From an uncultured Collinsella sp. (GTDB lineage: Bacteria > Actinomycetota > Coriobacteriia > Coriobacteriales > Coriobacteriaceae): a stretch of 24,453 nt of DNA. The notes beneath the pieces are model-generated. The model was not told where the DNA came from. It searched no databases and saw nothing but the letters and a program-made list of their open reading frames with translations. The stretch is taken from assembly GCA_900552145.1 (NCBI GenBank), contig URYW01000018.1:1-24453 (forward strand), in the 5' to 3' direction. Every line of letters starts with the position of its first letter. Position 1 is the stretch's first letter. Below are positions 6,055 to 14,411 of this stretch, piece by piece. The position numbers were made by a program, and so were the translations under genes.

Positions 6055-7833
6055 CTAGTCGAGGTTCTCGCGGAGCCACTTGATGGCGCCAGCGGGGTCG
6101 CGAGTAAGGTCGATATATTCCTTACCGCGCGGGGCGAGCAGCTTAATGCCCAGACGATCGGTGTCGGCCTTCATGTCGTTGTAGTAGCTACGGACCTGCG
6201 GGGCAAGCACGATAACGTCGTACTGATCCATGATGGCAGTGTGCTGACCATAGGCGCCTGCGGAGGAAGCAATATTCTCTCCGGTCTGTGCGGCACCTTC
6301 CTTGATGGCGTTGGCAAGCATGGCAGAGGTGCCGGCGCCGGCGCACAGGACGAGGACCTTCAGGCCGTCGACATCCTTCTTGGCGGATGCGTCGGCGGCG
6401 GGCTCGGGCTGATCGGCGACAGGCTTGCTGTCGGTGGCAGCGGCGGTCGTCTCGACGGAAGCGGTAGTCTGCTCGACAGCGGGCGCAGAGGTGCTGGCGG
6501 CGATGGTGGCAGCACCATCGGACTCGAGACCCAGCTCGGCGGCGCGCTCGGCTTCCTGGTCGCAGAGCAGCTTATCGTATGCCTTCAAGAACGGCAGGTA
6601 GATGATGGCGTCCAGCAAGATGATGATCGCGACAAATACCAGGGCGATAAGCTGGAAGTTCGTGGTGATGAAGATGCCGATGGGGGCAGGGGTAGCCCAA
6701 GGCACCACGAAGGAGAAGCCGTTCATGCCCACGTTGTCGATAAAGAACTTGGCAACACTTACGTTGACGCAGCCGGCGGCGACAAAGGGGATGAGCATGT
6801 AGGGGTTGAGGATCATGGGCGCGCCAAAGAGCAGCGGTTCGTTGACGGCGAAGGCAACAGGAACAATCGAGGCCTTACCGACGGCTTTGAGCTGCTTGGA
6901 CTTCATAAAGAGAATCAGCAGAAGCGGAACGATGAACGTGGCGCCGGTGCCGCCGAACTCACCCACGAGCGACATGTTAAAGGTGAGGGAGTGGGCGGGG
7001 TGGCCACCGGCCAGCAGAACCTGCAGGTTCTCGGCCTGGTTGGCAAGACGGATGGGGTCGATGCCCGGCTGGACAATCGAAGGGCCGTGGACACCGATGA
7101 ACCAGAAGAACGCGGTGGCTGCCTGAATAAGGATGAGTCCGGGGTAGGTCTCTGCCGCAGTGAAGAGCGGGGAGAGCAGTTTGATAAGCAGCTCGGAGAA
7201 CGGAACGCCCATGAGGTTGCGCACAACCACATCGATGATGCCGCAAATGATGACAGCGCCACCGAAGGGGATGATGTCGCGGAAGTTCTGTGCGATGGCG
7301 CCCGGAACCTCCTTGGGCAGCTTAATGGTCAGATCGCGCGAGACGCAGAACTTATAGACCCACACGGTAATGAACGCGGCGATATAGGCCGAGAACAGAC
7401 CGCGCGTACCCATGCTGGTGCAATCGAAGACAGAAAGCTCGGAGCCGTTGAACTTGGTGGTGAACTGCGTAACAGCGAGCAGCAGCATGCTGCACTGGGC
7501 GGCAACCATGGTGGAGCCGTCGTTGAGCACCTTGCCGGCGGGCATGCGACGGTTCATGGAAGCCGTAAAGTTCTTGGCGGTGGTGCCGGCAACCATGATG
7601 CCCATGACGCCCATGGTGAAGTTGTACAGCTTGTTGCACCAGTCGATGAGCGGCTGGGGCAACGTGATTCCAACTACGCCGGGAAGGGTGGCGATCAGCA
7701 GAAAGATCGAAGAGGTAAGGACGATGGGCATGCACCCAAGGAATCCGTCTTTGATGGCCTGGAGGTAGATGTTTCTCGAGATCTTCTCGAAGAACGGTTG
7801 ATGCTTTTCGAGCATCTTTACGATGGCGTCCAT
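6055..7833 (-). CDS. PTS lactose/cellobiose-family EIICB permease, cassette 1
   Basis: A 592-residue membrane protein that imports and phosphorylates a beta-galactoside. The N-terminal EIIC domain (about residues 1-420) has many hydrophobic segments and the family motifs GVHGPSIV (His249) and FAVNEPLLFGAP. An Ala/Thr-rich linker of about 60 residues joins it to an EIIB domain whose phospho-accepting Cys497 lies in LVLCAGAGTSAMLANA. The EIIC-EIIB fusion and length match LacE. The start follows AAAGGAGC. It is the first gene of the operon, behind two LacI operators. It has no EIIA of its own; the only EIIA in the window is at 19261. It resembles the cassette 2 permease more than that of cassette 3. 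Confidence 0.92.
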   Translation of the reverse strand: MDAIVKMLEKHQPFFEKISRNIYLQAIKDGFLGCMPIVLTSSIFLLIATLPGVVGITLPQPLIDWCNKLYNFTMGVMGIMVAGTTAKNFTASMNRRMPAGKVLNDGSTMVAAQCSMLLLAVTQFTTKFNGSELSVFDCTSMGTRGLFSAYIAAFITVWVYKFCVSRDLTIKLPKEVPGAIAQNFRDIIPFGGAVIICGIIDVVVRNLMGVPFSELLIKLLSPLFTAAETYPGLILIQAATAFFWFIGVHGPSIVQPGIDPIRLANQAENLQVLLAGGHPAHSLTFNMSLVGEFGGTGATFIVPLLLILFMKSKQLKAVGKASIVPVAFAVNEPLLFGAPMILNPYMLIPFVAAGCVNVSVAKFFIDNVGMNGFSFVVPWATPAPIGIFITTNFQLIALVFVAIIILLDAIIYLPFLKAYDKLLCDQEAERAAELGLESDGAATIAASTSAPAVEQTTASVETTAAATDSKPVADQPEPAADASAKKDVDGLKVLVLCAGAGTSAMLANAIKEGAAQTGENIASSAGAYGQHTAIMDQYDVIVLAPQVRSYYNDMKADTDRLGIKLLAPRGKEYIDLTRDPAGAIKWLRENLD

Positions 7834-7934
7834 AGAGCTCCTTTGCTACTTGATGCGCGATGCATGTGGATGGAACTGGTCGTCGATGGATGGTCAGGAC
7901 TGCCCGGAAACCTTCCTGCTTAAGGAAGGCATTG

Positions 7935-7980
7935 CGAAATGACAACGTTGTCATTTCGTTAATGACAACGTAAGACATTT
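7935..7980. promoter_or_regulatory. Two LacI-type operators of cassette 1
   Basis: A perfect 24-bp palindrome (7935-7958, core TGACAACGTTGTCA) is followed by an imperfect copy (7961-7978, TGACAACGTAAGACA). Centres are 23 bases apart, about two helix turns. Both lie in the spacer between the divergent permease and LacI genes. They are presumably bound by the adjacent LacI protein and control the permease-GH1 operon. Confidence 0.82.
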
Positions 7981-8024
7981 TTGGAAGAGCAACAAGGATA
8001 TACGGGTGAGCGGTCGATATTGTC

Positions 8025-8066
8025 CGGTAAACGGTTGATTTGTCAGTCGGGCAGGTAGTGTATGCT
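8025..8066 (+). promoter_or_regulatory. Promoter of the cassette 1 LacI gene with CGGT element
   Basis: CGGTAAACGGT (8025-8035) is one of five related 11-bp elements in this window (consensus CSGT-RAR-CGGT). A plausible -35 TTTGTC (8039-8044) and -10 TATGCT (8061-8066), 16 bases apart, follow. The protein binding the CGGT element is unknown. Confidence 0.5.
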
Positions 8067-8117
8067 AGAACGCAAAAAGCAAGCGATGCAAAACCGACTG
8101 GAGAAGTAGTGGCAACG

Positions 8118-9119
8118 ATGGACAAGAAAAATGTCTCAATGAACGATGTGGCGATTGCTGCGGGTGTTTCTCTCAAGACGGTTTCGCGTGTGATCAACGA
8201 GCCCGATAGCGTGCGAGAGTCGACACGCGATAAGGTTCATTCCGCAATGGAGGCGCTCGGGTTTCGAACCAACTTTGCCGCGCGTTCGCTCAAGTTGGGC
8301 CGTTACGGGTGCATTGGCGTGGTGCTGTTCCACTTGTCGGGCGGTGCCGTGGACATGATTGACGGTATCGCAGATGCCGCCGAAGAACGCGGCTTTGCGC
8401 TCACGATGATCAAAAAGCGGGCGGGGGAGAAGATGACCCTTGCCGAAGCGGCGCGTAGGATGTCGCAGCTGCCTGTTGATGGCATGATCTTCAACCTGCG
8501 TCAGATGGTCGATGACTTTGATACTTTTGAGGCACCGAAAGACCTCAAGACGGTGATTATCACACCGATGGAACATCCTACCTGCTCCACCGTCAGTGAC
8601 GACCAAGAGGGCGGCGCGCGCATGGCGTGCGAGTACTTCTTGAACCACGGGCATAAAAACGTGTACTTCGTCTCTGGTAAGAAAGAGTCGTTGTCGAGCC
8701 AGTGCCGTATGAAAGGTTGGCGTGCGGCACTCGAGGCGCGTGGCATTGAGCCGCCCGAGCCTCTGCAAGGCGATTGGAATGCGGATAGTGGCTATGCCGC
8801 GGGCCTTGTGCTTGCCGATAAGCCCGATTGCACGGCGGTCCTCGCTGCTAACGACTGCATGGCAAACGGCGTGATGATGGCTCTACGTGACAAAGGGCTC
8901 AGTGTGCCCAATGATGTGTCCGTGATCGGCTTCGACGATGAGCTCTATAAGACGATTCCCAACTCGATTCTGACGTCGGTGAAGTTTCGCCACCGCGAGC
9001 TGGGCGTCCGTGCGCTCAACGAGGTCGTCGCGGGTCTGGAAGCTCCGAGCTCCAGAAGCCGTACGCTCGTCTCGGGCGTGTTGGTCGAGCGTTCCAGCGT
9101 AAAGGACTTGCGGGCGTAG
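8118..9119 (+). CDS. LacI-family repressor, cassette 1
   Basis: A 333-residue LacI/GalR-family regulator. The helix-turn-helix (residues 8-27, MNDVAIAAGVSLKTVSRVIN) is followed by the hinge helix near 50-60 and a periplasmic-binding-protein-like sugar-sensing domain to the C-terminus (VSVIGFDDELY). The recognition helix begins Leu19-Lys20, unlike its two paralogues. It lies divergent from the permease-GH1 operon, with a 24-bp palindromic operator between, so it most likely represses that operon and is relieved by the incoming galactoside or its phosphate. A longer reading starts at 8040, but the ATG at 8118 has GGAGAAG upstream and begins the family homology. Confidence 0.9.
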   Translation: MDKKNVSMNDVAIAAGVSLKTVSRVINEPDSVRESTRDKVHSAMEALGFRTNFAARSLKLGRYGCIGVVLFHLSGGAVDMIDGIADAAEERGFALTMIKKRAGEKMTLAEAARRMSQLPVDGMIFNLRQMVDDFDTFEAPKDLKTVIITPMEHPTCSTVSDDQEGGARMACEYFLNHGHKNVYFVSGKKESLSSQCRMKGWRAALEARGIEPPEPLQGDWNADSGYAAGLVLADKPDCTAVLAANDCMANGVMMALRDKGLSVPNDVSVIGFDDELYKTIPNSILTSVKFRHRELGVRALNEVVAGLEAPSSRSRTLVSGVLVERSSVKDLRA

Positions 9120-9142
9120 ACGTGCTCGGCCTATTCCGTTTG

Positions 9143-9276
9143 TCTCGATCTGTAACAACTAGACGGTCAAAAGTGGTCTACATGTTACAGATTGAGATTT
9201 TCGGCTTGGCCTGTGCGTTCATCTCGATCTGTAACAGCTAGGACCGAAAAACTCGGCTAGATGTTACAGATTGAGA
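9143..9276. repeat. Palindrome cluster 2: two 55-bp inverted-repeat elements
   Basis: Copies at 9143-9197 and 9222-9276 are separated by 24 bases. Arms are as in cluster 1. The first copy has the centre TAGACGGTCAAAAG and is nearly the same as the first copy of cluster 3; the second has the centre TAGGACCGAAAAACTCGG and is nearly the same as the second copy of cluster 3. The arms of the second copy extend outward (GTTCATCTC / GAGATGAAC). The cluster lies between the stop of the cassette 1 LacI gene and the terminator of cassette 2. Confidence 0.92.
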
Positions 9277-9307
9277 TGAACAGGAGGACGGGTGCGGTCT
9301 AAACAAA

Positions 9308-9342
9308 ATGGCCCGCGCATCACACATCGATGCACGGGCCAT
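9308..9342. terminator. Bidirectional terminator between cassettes 1 and 2
   Basis: A 13-bp stem (9308-9320 with 9330-9342, one mismatch) is flanked by TTTATT on the plus side and, read on the minus strand, TTTTGTTT. It can end both the convergent cassette 2 operon and the cassette 1 LacI transcript. Confidence 0.85.
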
Positions 9343-9376
9343 TTATTGTCTGCAAGCGGCAGGTGGTGTCAGCGTC

Positions 9377-11137
9377 TTATGCCTCGAGGTTTTCCTCGAT
9401 CCAGGCGACGGCACCCTTGGGATCCTTAGTGAGGTCGATGTACTGTTTGCCCTTGGGCGACAGCAGCGTGATGCCCAGGCGGTCGGTGTCGGCCTTCATC
9501 TCGTTGTAATAGGTGCGAACCTGCGGAGCCAGGACGATGACGTTGTACTGGTCCATGATGGCGTAGTGGCTGCCGTAGGCACCGGCGTTGGCGGTAATGT
9601 CGATGCCCAGCTCGTCGGCGCCTTCCTTAAGCGCGTTGGCGAGCAGTGCAGAGGTGCCGGCGCCAGCGCACAGAACCAGAACCCTCAGATCCTTGCCCTT
9701 AAGGGCGGACGGAGCTGCGGAGGCCTCAGTGGCAGAAGCGGTCTCGACAACAGGAGCCTCAACGGCGGGGGCGGCAGCGGTCTTGACGGCCTTGGTCTCC
9801 TCGGCCTCTTCTTCGGCCAGGGTCTCGGCCTCCTGCTTGCACAGGACGTTGTCGTAGGCCTTGCAGAACGGGTAGTAGATCAAGAAGTCAACGACCAGCA
9901 GGACGACAACCAGGACCAGAGAGATCGGCTGGAAGTTGGTGTCGATGAAGGTGCCGATCGGTCCGGGGAGTGCCCACGGCATGGCATAGATAAAGCCGTT
10001 CATGCCCAAAAAGTCGATGAAGAACTTACCAATGAGGACGTTGGCCACGGGGGCAAACAGGAACGGGATCAGGAAGTACGGGTTGAGGATGATGGGCGCG
10101 GCGAACAGCAGCGGCTCGTTGACGGCGAACATCACGGGCACGACAGAGGCTTTGCCGACGGCCTTGAGCTGCTTGGAGCGCATAAAGAGCAGGAAGATGA
10201 TCGGGACAATGAACGTGGCGCCGGTGCCGCCGAGTTCGCCGATGTAGTTACCGAAGTTTTCGGTCAGGGCGAGGGCGGGGTGACCGCCGGCCTGCAGCGT
10301 GGCGAGGTTGGTGGTGATGTTGCCAAACAGCGCGGCGTTGAGGGCAGGCTTAACGACCGAGGGGCCGTGGATGCCCATGAACCAGAACAGCGGGATCATG
10401 AACCAGATGAGGGCGAGGCCGGCGTAGGAATCGGCAGCGGCGAACAGCGGGCTCACCAGCGTGGAGATGACGTTGGCAAACGGGACGGCCAAGCAGGTGC
10501 GGCAGATAACGTCGATGACGGCGACAAACAGGATGGAGAAGCTGAAGGCGAAGATGTCGCGGAAGTTCTGGGCGATGGCGCCGGGGACTTCTTTGGGCAG
10601 CTTGATGGTGATGTCTCGCTTAATGCAGAAGGCATAGATGTTGACCGTGGCAAATGCGGCGACAAAGGAGCTCAGCAGGCCCTTGGTGCCCATGTTGTCG
10701 GTAAAGAACACCGAGACATCGGCGCCGTCGATCTTGGCACTCGTCTGGGTAACGGCCAAGATGAGCATAGCGCACATGGCGGCGACCATGGTGCTCGTGG
10801 CGTTGATGGCCTTGCCGGCAGGCATGCGGCGGTTCTTGGAGCCGGTCAGCGCGCTTGCGGTGGTGCCGGCGACCATGATGCCCACGACGCCCATCGTGAA
10901 GTTGTAAACCTTGTTGCAGAAGTTCACGACGTCGACGTTCCACCAGTCGGGCAGCGTAAAGCCGCCGACCGTGGCGACAACGCCCGGCAGGGTCGAAATA
11001 AGCAGGAAGACAGAAGAAGACAGGATAATGGGCATTGCTGCCAAAAAGCCGTCTTTAATGGCCTGAAGGTAGATGTTCTTAGAGACCTTGTCGAAGTACG
11101 GCTGACCTTTCTCCAAGAACTTAACGATCGATTCCAT
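9377..11137 (-). CDS. PTS lactose/cellobiose-family EIICB permease, cassette 2
   Basis: A 586-residue EIIC-EIIB fusion for PTS uptake of a beta-galactoside. The EIIC domain (about 1-425) carries the family motifs GIHGPSVV (His257) and FAVNEPLLFAAP. A Glu/Ala-rich linker (about residues 440-480) leads to EIIB with the phosphorylated Cys490 in LVLCAGAGTSALLANA. The start follows AGAGGAGC. Here the permease is the second gene, 176 bases after the GH1 gene, the reverse of the order in cassettes 1 and 3; a stem-loop lies in that gap. It is most similar to the cassette 1 permease (shared KEVPGAIAQNFRDI and MKADTDRLGI). It would depend on an EIIA made elsewhere, presumably the one at 19261. Confidence 0.92.
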   Translation of the reverse strand: MESIVKFLEKGQPYFDKVSKNIYLQAIKDGFLAAMPIILSSSVFLLISTLPGVVATVGGFTLPDWWNVDVVNFCNKVYNFTMGVVGIMVAGTTASALTGSKNRRMPAGKAINATSTMVAAMCAMLILAVTQTSAKIDGADVSVFFTDNMGTKGLLSSFVAAFATVNIYAFCIKRDITIKLPKEVPGAIAQNFRDIFAFSFSILFVAVIDVICRTCLAVPFANVISTLVSPLFAAADSYAGLALIWFMIPLFWFMGIHGPSVVKPALNAALFGNITTNLATLQAGGHPALALTENFGNYIGELGGTGATFIVPIIFLLFMRSKQLKAVGKASVVPVMFAVNEPLLFAAPIILNPYFLIPFLFAPVANVLIGKFFIDFLGMNGFIYAMPWALPGPIGTFIDTNFQPISLVLVVVLLVVDFLIYYPFCKAYDNVLCKQEAETLAEEEAEETKAVKTAAAPAVEAPVVETASATEASAAPSALKGKDLRVLVLCAGAGTSALLANALKEGADELGIDITANAGAYGSHYAIMDQYNVIVLAPQVRTYYNEMKADTDRLGITLLSPKGKQYIDLTKDPKGAVAWIEENLEA

Positions 11138-11250
11138 AGTTCACGCTCCTCTTTGCATGAAATCTTAATGGCATGGACGTTGAAAACCTATATGGTCTCC
11201 CGCTTGCTAAAAGCCCGGGTGCAGGCGGGGCCGGTCCCAGGGGGAGAGAG

Positions 11251-11287
11251 GGGAGCGGCTGGGTTTGTATCGCATAGGGCCGCTCCC
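11251..11287 (-). other. Intercistronic stem-loop, cassette 2
   Basis: A perfect 9-bp stem GGGAGCGGC/GCCGCTCCC with a 19-base loop lies in the 176-base gap between the GH1 stop and the permease start; flanking GAGA/TCTC bases could lengthen it. There is no T-run, so it is more likely an mRNA stability or attenuation element than a complete terminator. Confidence 0.65.
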
Positions 11288-11313
11288 TTCTCGGGGGAAA
11301 GCGAGGCGATGCG

Positions 11314-12756
11314 CTACTGCGCGTCCGCCATAGTGTCGGCGAGCTCCTTGTACCAGAGTGCCGACTGCTTGATGTAGCGTTTTTGCGTGTCGAAGTCGAT
11401 GTAGAACAGGCCGTAGCGCTTGTTATAGCCATTGGCCCACGAGAACTGGTCCTGCAGGCTCCAGATAAAGTAGCCCTGGACGTCGACGCCCTCGGCGCGC
11501 GCCTGGAGCACCTTCTCCATGTGCTGGTCGACAAAGTCGATGCGCTCGGGATCGGCGACGATGCCGTTTGCGTCGGGCTCGGGGTCCTTGTGGCCCAGGC
11601 CGTTTTCGGTGATATAGATGACGGGGAGGTTGGGATAGGTGGCGCTGATGTGCTTGAGCGTGTCGTAGAGGCCTTGCGGGTAGATGAGCCAATCCCAGTC
11701 GGTGGTGGGGATACCCGGCATATCGACCTGCTGCCCGACGCCCTTAAACTTAAAGCACGAGGTGCCCTTGTCTCCGGTGCCGTTAAAGCTGTTGGTTGAC
11801 TCGCCATCGTAGGCGGCGATAAACGCCGACTGATAGTAGTTGAGGCCGAACATATCGTTGCGGGGCGCCGCCTTGGCGAGCTCCTCCATGTCGCTGTCCT
11901 CAACCGTAAGTGTGGCGTTGTTGGCACGCAGAATCTCGTTGATGAGTGAGAGGGTGCGCGCGGAGTAGTGACCCAGGAAGGCGCCGTCCATGATGAAGTC
12001 GGTGTAGAAGGCGTTGTACAGGTCGGCGGCGTGCTGGTCGGCGGGCGAGTCGGTGGCAGGATATGCCGGCGTCAGGACGTTGACCATGCCAATGCGTCCG
12101 CCCAGGTGCTCGGTCTCGTCAAGATCCTTATACAGGTTGACGGCGCGGGCGTGGGCAACGAGCTCGTTGTGCTGGCTCTGGATGCCGCTCGTCACATCAA
12201 AGTGATGGTTGGGCGGGAAGTTGCCTTGGATGTATTGGGAGTGCGAGAGGCTGATGAGCTCGTTGATGGTGAACCAATTCTTGACCTCGCGGAACTCGCG
12301 GAAGCAGAACTCGGCATAGCGCACATAGGCGTCGACGGTCTTGCGGTTGAGCCAGTCGCCCTGGTTGAACAGGGCGGCGGGGGAGTCAAAGTGATGCAGG
12401 GACACATAGGGCTCGACGCCATACTTTTTGCAGCAGGCGAACAGCTCGTGGTAGTGCTTAACGCCCTCGGCGAGGGGTTCGGCATCGTCGCCGTTGGGGA
12501 AGATGCGGGTCCAGGCGATGGACACACGAATGGCGTTGAGTCCATGCTCGGCAGAAAGGCGGATATCCTCCTCGTAGCGGTTGTAGAAATCACTGGCCGG
12601 GTCGGGCAAAAAGCGACCCTGGGCGACAAGGTAATCGTCCCACATGGTCTTACCCTTGCCTGCCACCTTCGTGGAACCTTCCGTTTGGTACGCGGCGGTT
12701 GCGGCGCCCCAAACAAAGCCCTTCGGCAGCTGCTGTACGCGGTTTAGCAAAGACAT
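11314..12756 (-). CDS. GH1 6-phospho-beta-galactosidase-type enzyme, cassette 2
   Basis: A family GH1 enzyme of 480 residues when started at the second ATG (12756), which sits about nine bases after GAGGG; an ATG two codons earlier (12762) is the alternative. In that 482-residue numbering the acid/base is Glu168 (TINE) and the nucleophile Glu386 (YITENG). The 6-phosphate pocket is Ser441-Trp442 ... Lys448-x-Tyr450, as in LacG. It is the most diverged of the three GH1 proteins: TINE replaces TFNE, and the region before it reads YEEDIRLSAEHGLNAIR. Its substrate may differ from lactose-6-phosphate. It is the first gene of its operon, next to LacI-type operators. Confidence 0.87.
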   Translation of the reverse strand: MSLLNRVQQLPKGFVWGAATAAYQTEGSTKVAGKGKTMWDDYLVAQGRFLPDPASDFYNRYEEDIRLSAEHGLNAIRVSIAWTRIFPNGDDAEPLAEGVKHYHELFACCKKYGVEPYVSLHHFDSPAALFNQGDWLNRKTVDAYVRYAEFCFREFREVKNWFTINELISLSHSQYIQGNFPPNHHFDVTSGIQSQHNELVAHARAVNLYKDLDETEHLGGRIGMVNVLTPAYPATDSPADQHAADLYNAFYTDFIMDGAFLGHYSARTLSLINEILRANNATLTVEDSDMEELAKAAPRNDMFGLNYYQSAFIAAYDGESTNSFNGTGDKGTSCFKFKGVGQQVDMPGIPTTDWDWLIYPQGLYDTLKHISATYPNLPVIYITENGLGHKDPEPDANGIVADPERIDFVDQHMEKVLQARAEGVDVQGYFIWSLQDQFSWANGYNKRYGLFYIDFDTQKRYIKQSALWYKELADTMADAQ

Positions 12757-12875
12757 ATGCATACACCCTCTCGTCTCGCTGTTCGATATTGTGCGTTTGC
12801 GCTCAGGAGGCTCCCTGGTTAGCGTTCAGCGGTGAAAAAGCCCGATAAACACTATCTTAAAATGATTAGAACCAA

Positions 12876-12915
12876 AATGAGCACGTGAACATTTGACAAT
12901 GAGCACGTTAACATC
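12876..12915. promoter_or_regulatory. Two LacI-type operators of the cassette 2 operon
   Basis: AATGAGCACGTGAACATT (12876-12893) and AATGAGCACGTTAACATC (12898-12915) have centres 22 bases apart, upstream of the GH1 gene. They share the TGAGCACGT-N-AACA core, which differs from the operators of cassettes 1 and 3. A third copy lies at 13030-13047. The minus-strand promoter itself is not obvious. Confidence 0.78.
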
Positions 12916-12973
12916 TGGCTGGGATGTATAGAAACAAAACAACTTCAAACAGCCGCGAACGGTTGTATTTGTT

Positions 12974-13047
12974 CGGTAAGCGGTTTTGATTGACAGAAGT
13001 TTTCATGTTGTGGTATATGGCTCGGGTATCATGAGCACGTTATCAAT
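12974..13047 (+). promoter_or_regulatory. Promoter, CGGT element and operator of the cassette 2 LacI gene
   Basis: CGGTAAGCGGT (12974-12984) precedes a consensus -35 TTGACA (12990-12995) and a -10 TATATG (13014-13019), 18 bases apart. A third operator, CATGAGCACGTTATCAAT (13030-13047), lies just after the predicted transcription start, which suggests autorepression by the LacI protein. There is no gene in 12757-13097. Confidence 0.7.
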
Positions 13048-13097
13048 GTATGTACGATGCGCCATGGGCGCGGGGAATAGTTGGGAAGCAGGTTAGC

Positions 13098-14135
13098 GTG
13101 GAAGGCATGGATCAGCAGACAAGGAATGGTCGTTCGGCGAGCGCGGCAGAGGTTGCGGCGCTCGCTGGCGTGAGCCGCCAGACTGTGTCTCGCGTGGTCA
13201 ACGGTATGCCCAACGTGACGGAAAAGACGCGCAAGCGTGTGCTGGCCGCCATGGAAGAGCTGGGCTTTCGTCCCAATTTTGCTGGAGCGGCGTTGCGCGG
13301 CGGGTCGTATCGTTCTATTGGCCTGTGCATGTACAACATCACACGTGTCGGTAACCTGGCGACGCTCGAGGGTATCATGCAAGCGGCGCGCGAGCACGAT
13401 TTTGCCGTCACTATGATCGAGATGGGCGGCGACAAGCCCTATGCACTTGCCGATGCCTCGCGCCGCATGGTCGAGCGACCCGTCGACGGCATGATTCTCA
13501 ACATGAACCGCATGGCTCCCGATTTTGAGGAGTTTGTTCCCCAGCCGGGAGTGCGAACGGTCATCCTGTCCATGTATGCGCATCCGCGCTGCACGACGAT
13601 CGACTCCGACCAGTATGGTTCGTGCGAGCTGTTGACCAATTATCTGCTGGAACATGGTCACTCGAATATGCGGTTTGTGGCGGGTCCGGAAAACTCGATT
13701 TCCTCGCGTTTTCGTGAGGCCGGTTGGCGCGATACGCTGGGTCGTGCTCATGTCGATGCCGCTCCGATGCTGCGTGGCGATTGGAGTGCGGACAGTGGGT
13801 ACGCCATGGGCGAGCGGATTGCGGCCGAGGTGCTTGCCGGCGGGTCGCAGGCGCCGACTGCCGTGCTTGCGGCAAATGACCAGATGGCGCTGGGCGTTAT
13901 CGCCGCGCTCGAGAACGCGGGCCTGTCCGTGCCCGACGACGTGAGCGTGGTTGGTATCGACGACGCACTCGAGGGACTTGTTCCTCACAATCGACTGACG
14001 ACGCTGCGATTTGATTTGCGCGGTGTCGGTAAGCTTGCGTTTGAGGCGGCGATTGGAGAGAGCTCGTCTATCGAGGCGATTCATGTGCCGAGTACGCTGG
14101 TCGAACGCTCGACTGTTAGGGACATACGGGGTTAG
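13098..14135 (+). CDS. LacI-family repressor, cassette 2
   Basis: A LacI/GalR-family regulator of 345 residues from the GTG at 13098. The helix-turn-helix reads AAEVAALAGVSRQTVSRVVN, with Arg27-Gln28 opening the recognition helix, and is followed by the hinge and the sugar-binding core (TAVLAANDQMALGV, VSVVGIDDALEG). An ATG at 13050 would lie only about 24 bases after the predicted transcription start with no ribosome site; 13098 has GGGAAGCAGG upstream. ATG 13107 is also possible. It is divergent from the GH1-permease operon and has its own TGAGCACG-type operators on both sides of the spacer, so it presumably represses that operon and itself. Confidence 0.89.
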   Translation: MEGMDQQTRNGRSASAAEVAALAGVSRQTVSRVVNGMPNVTEKTRKRVLAAMEELGFRPNFAGAALRGGSYRSIGLCMYNITRVGNLATLEGIMQAAREHDFAVTMIEMGGDKPYALADASRRMVERPVDGMILNMNRMAPDFEEFVPQPGVRTVILSMYAHPRCTTIDSDQYGSCELLTNYLLEHGHSNMRFVAGPENSISSRFREAGWRDTLGRAHVDAAPMLRGDWSADSGYAMGERIAAEVLAGGSQAPTAVLAANDQMALGVIAALENAGLSVPDDVSVVGIDDALEGLVPHNRLTTLRFDLRGVGKLAFEAAIGESSSIEAIHVPSTLVERSTVRDIRG

Positions 14136-14150
14136 GTCCTACTCCGTTTG

Positions 14151-14286
14151 TCTCGATTTGTAACAGGTAGACGGTCAAAAGCGGGCTACGTGTTACAGAT
14201 TTAGATTCTTCGGAAAGAGCAATCCTGTTCGTCTCAATCTGTAACAGCTAGGACCAAAAAACTCGGCTAGATGTTACAGATTGAGA
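14151..14286. repeat. Palindrome cluster 3: two 55-bp inverted-repeat elements
   Basis: Copies at 14151-14205 and 14232-14286 are separated by 26 bases. The first has the TAGACGGTCAAAAG centre, like 9143-9197. The second has the TAGGACC...CTCGGCTAGATG centre, like 9222-9276. The order of the two variants is thus kept in clusters 2 and 3. The cluster begins 15 bases after the cassette 2 LacI stop codon. Confidence 0.92.
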
Positions 14287-14307
14287 CGAACGGCTTCCGA
14301 CCTGAAC

Positions 14308-14351
14308 AAAAAGGTCGGGGGCGGCTCGCCGTGTGACGTGCCGCCCCCGGC
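14308..14351 (-). terminator. Terminator of lacG, cassette 3
   Basis: On the minus strand a 12-bp GC-rich stem (14351-14340 with 14325-14314, one G-U pair) is followed, one base on, by TTTTTG. It lies 60 bases beyond the lacG stop codon and may also stop the convergent LacI transcript. Confidence 0.82.
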
Positions 14352-14411
14352 TGAGAAATGGGGACAGGTTATGTGGGCGGTGCAACTCCGCCAACCGCTC
14401 GTCGCAAGCCG

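Noticed and set aside
4528..7923. A 1131-codon open frame on the plus strand
   Set aside because: It is antisense to the cassette 1 GH1 and permease genes and runs through both. Its Gly/Val/Asp/His-rich composition is typical of the shadow frame of high-GC genes, and no domain is recognisable.
8040..8117. An N-terminal extension of the cassette 1 LacI protein
   Set aside because: It would contain the predicted -10 box, and the helix-turn-helix family start and GGAGAAG site support 8118.
9308..11377. A 689-codon open frame on the plus strand
   Set aside because: Antisense shadow of the cassette 2 permease with the same biased composition; it also begins inside a terminator hairpin.
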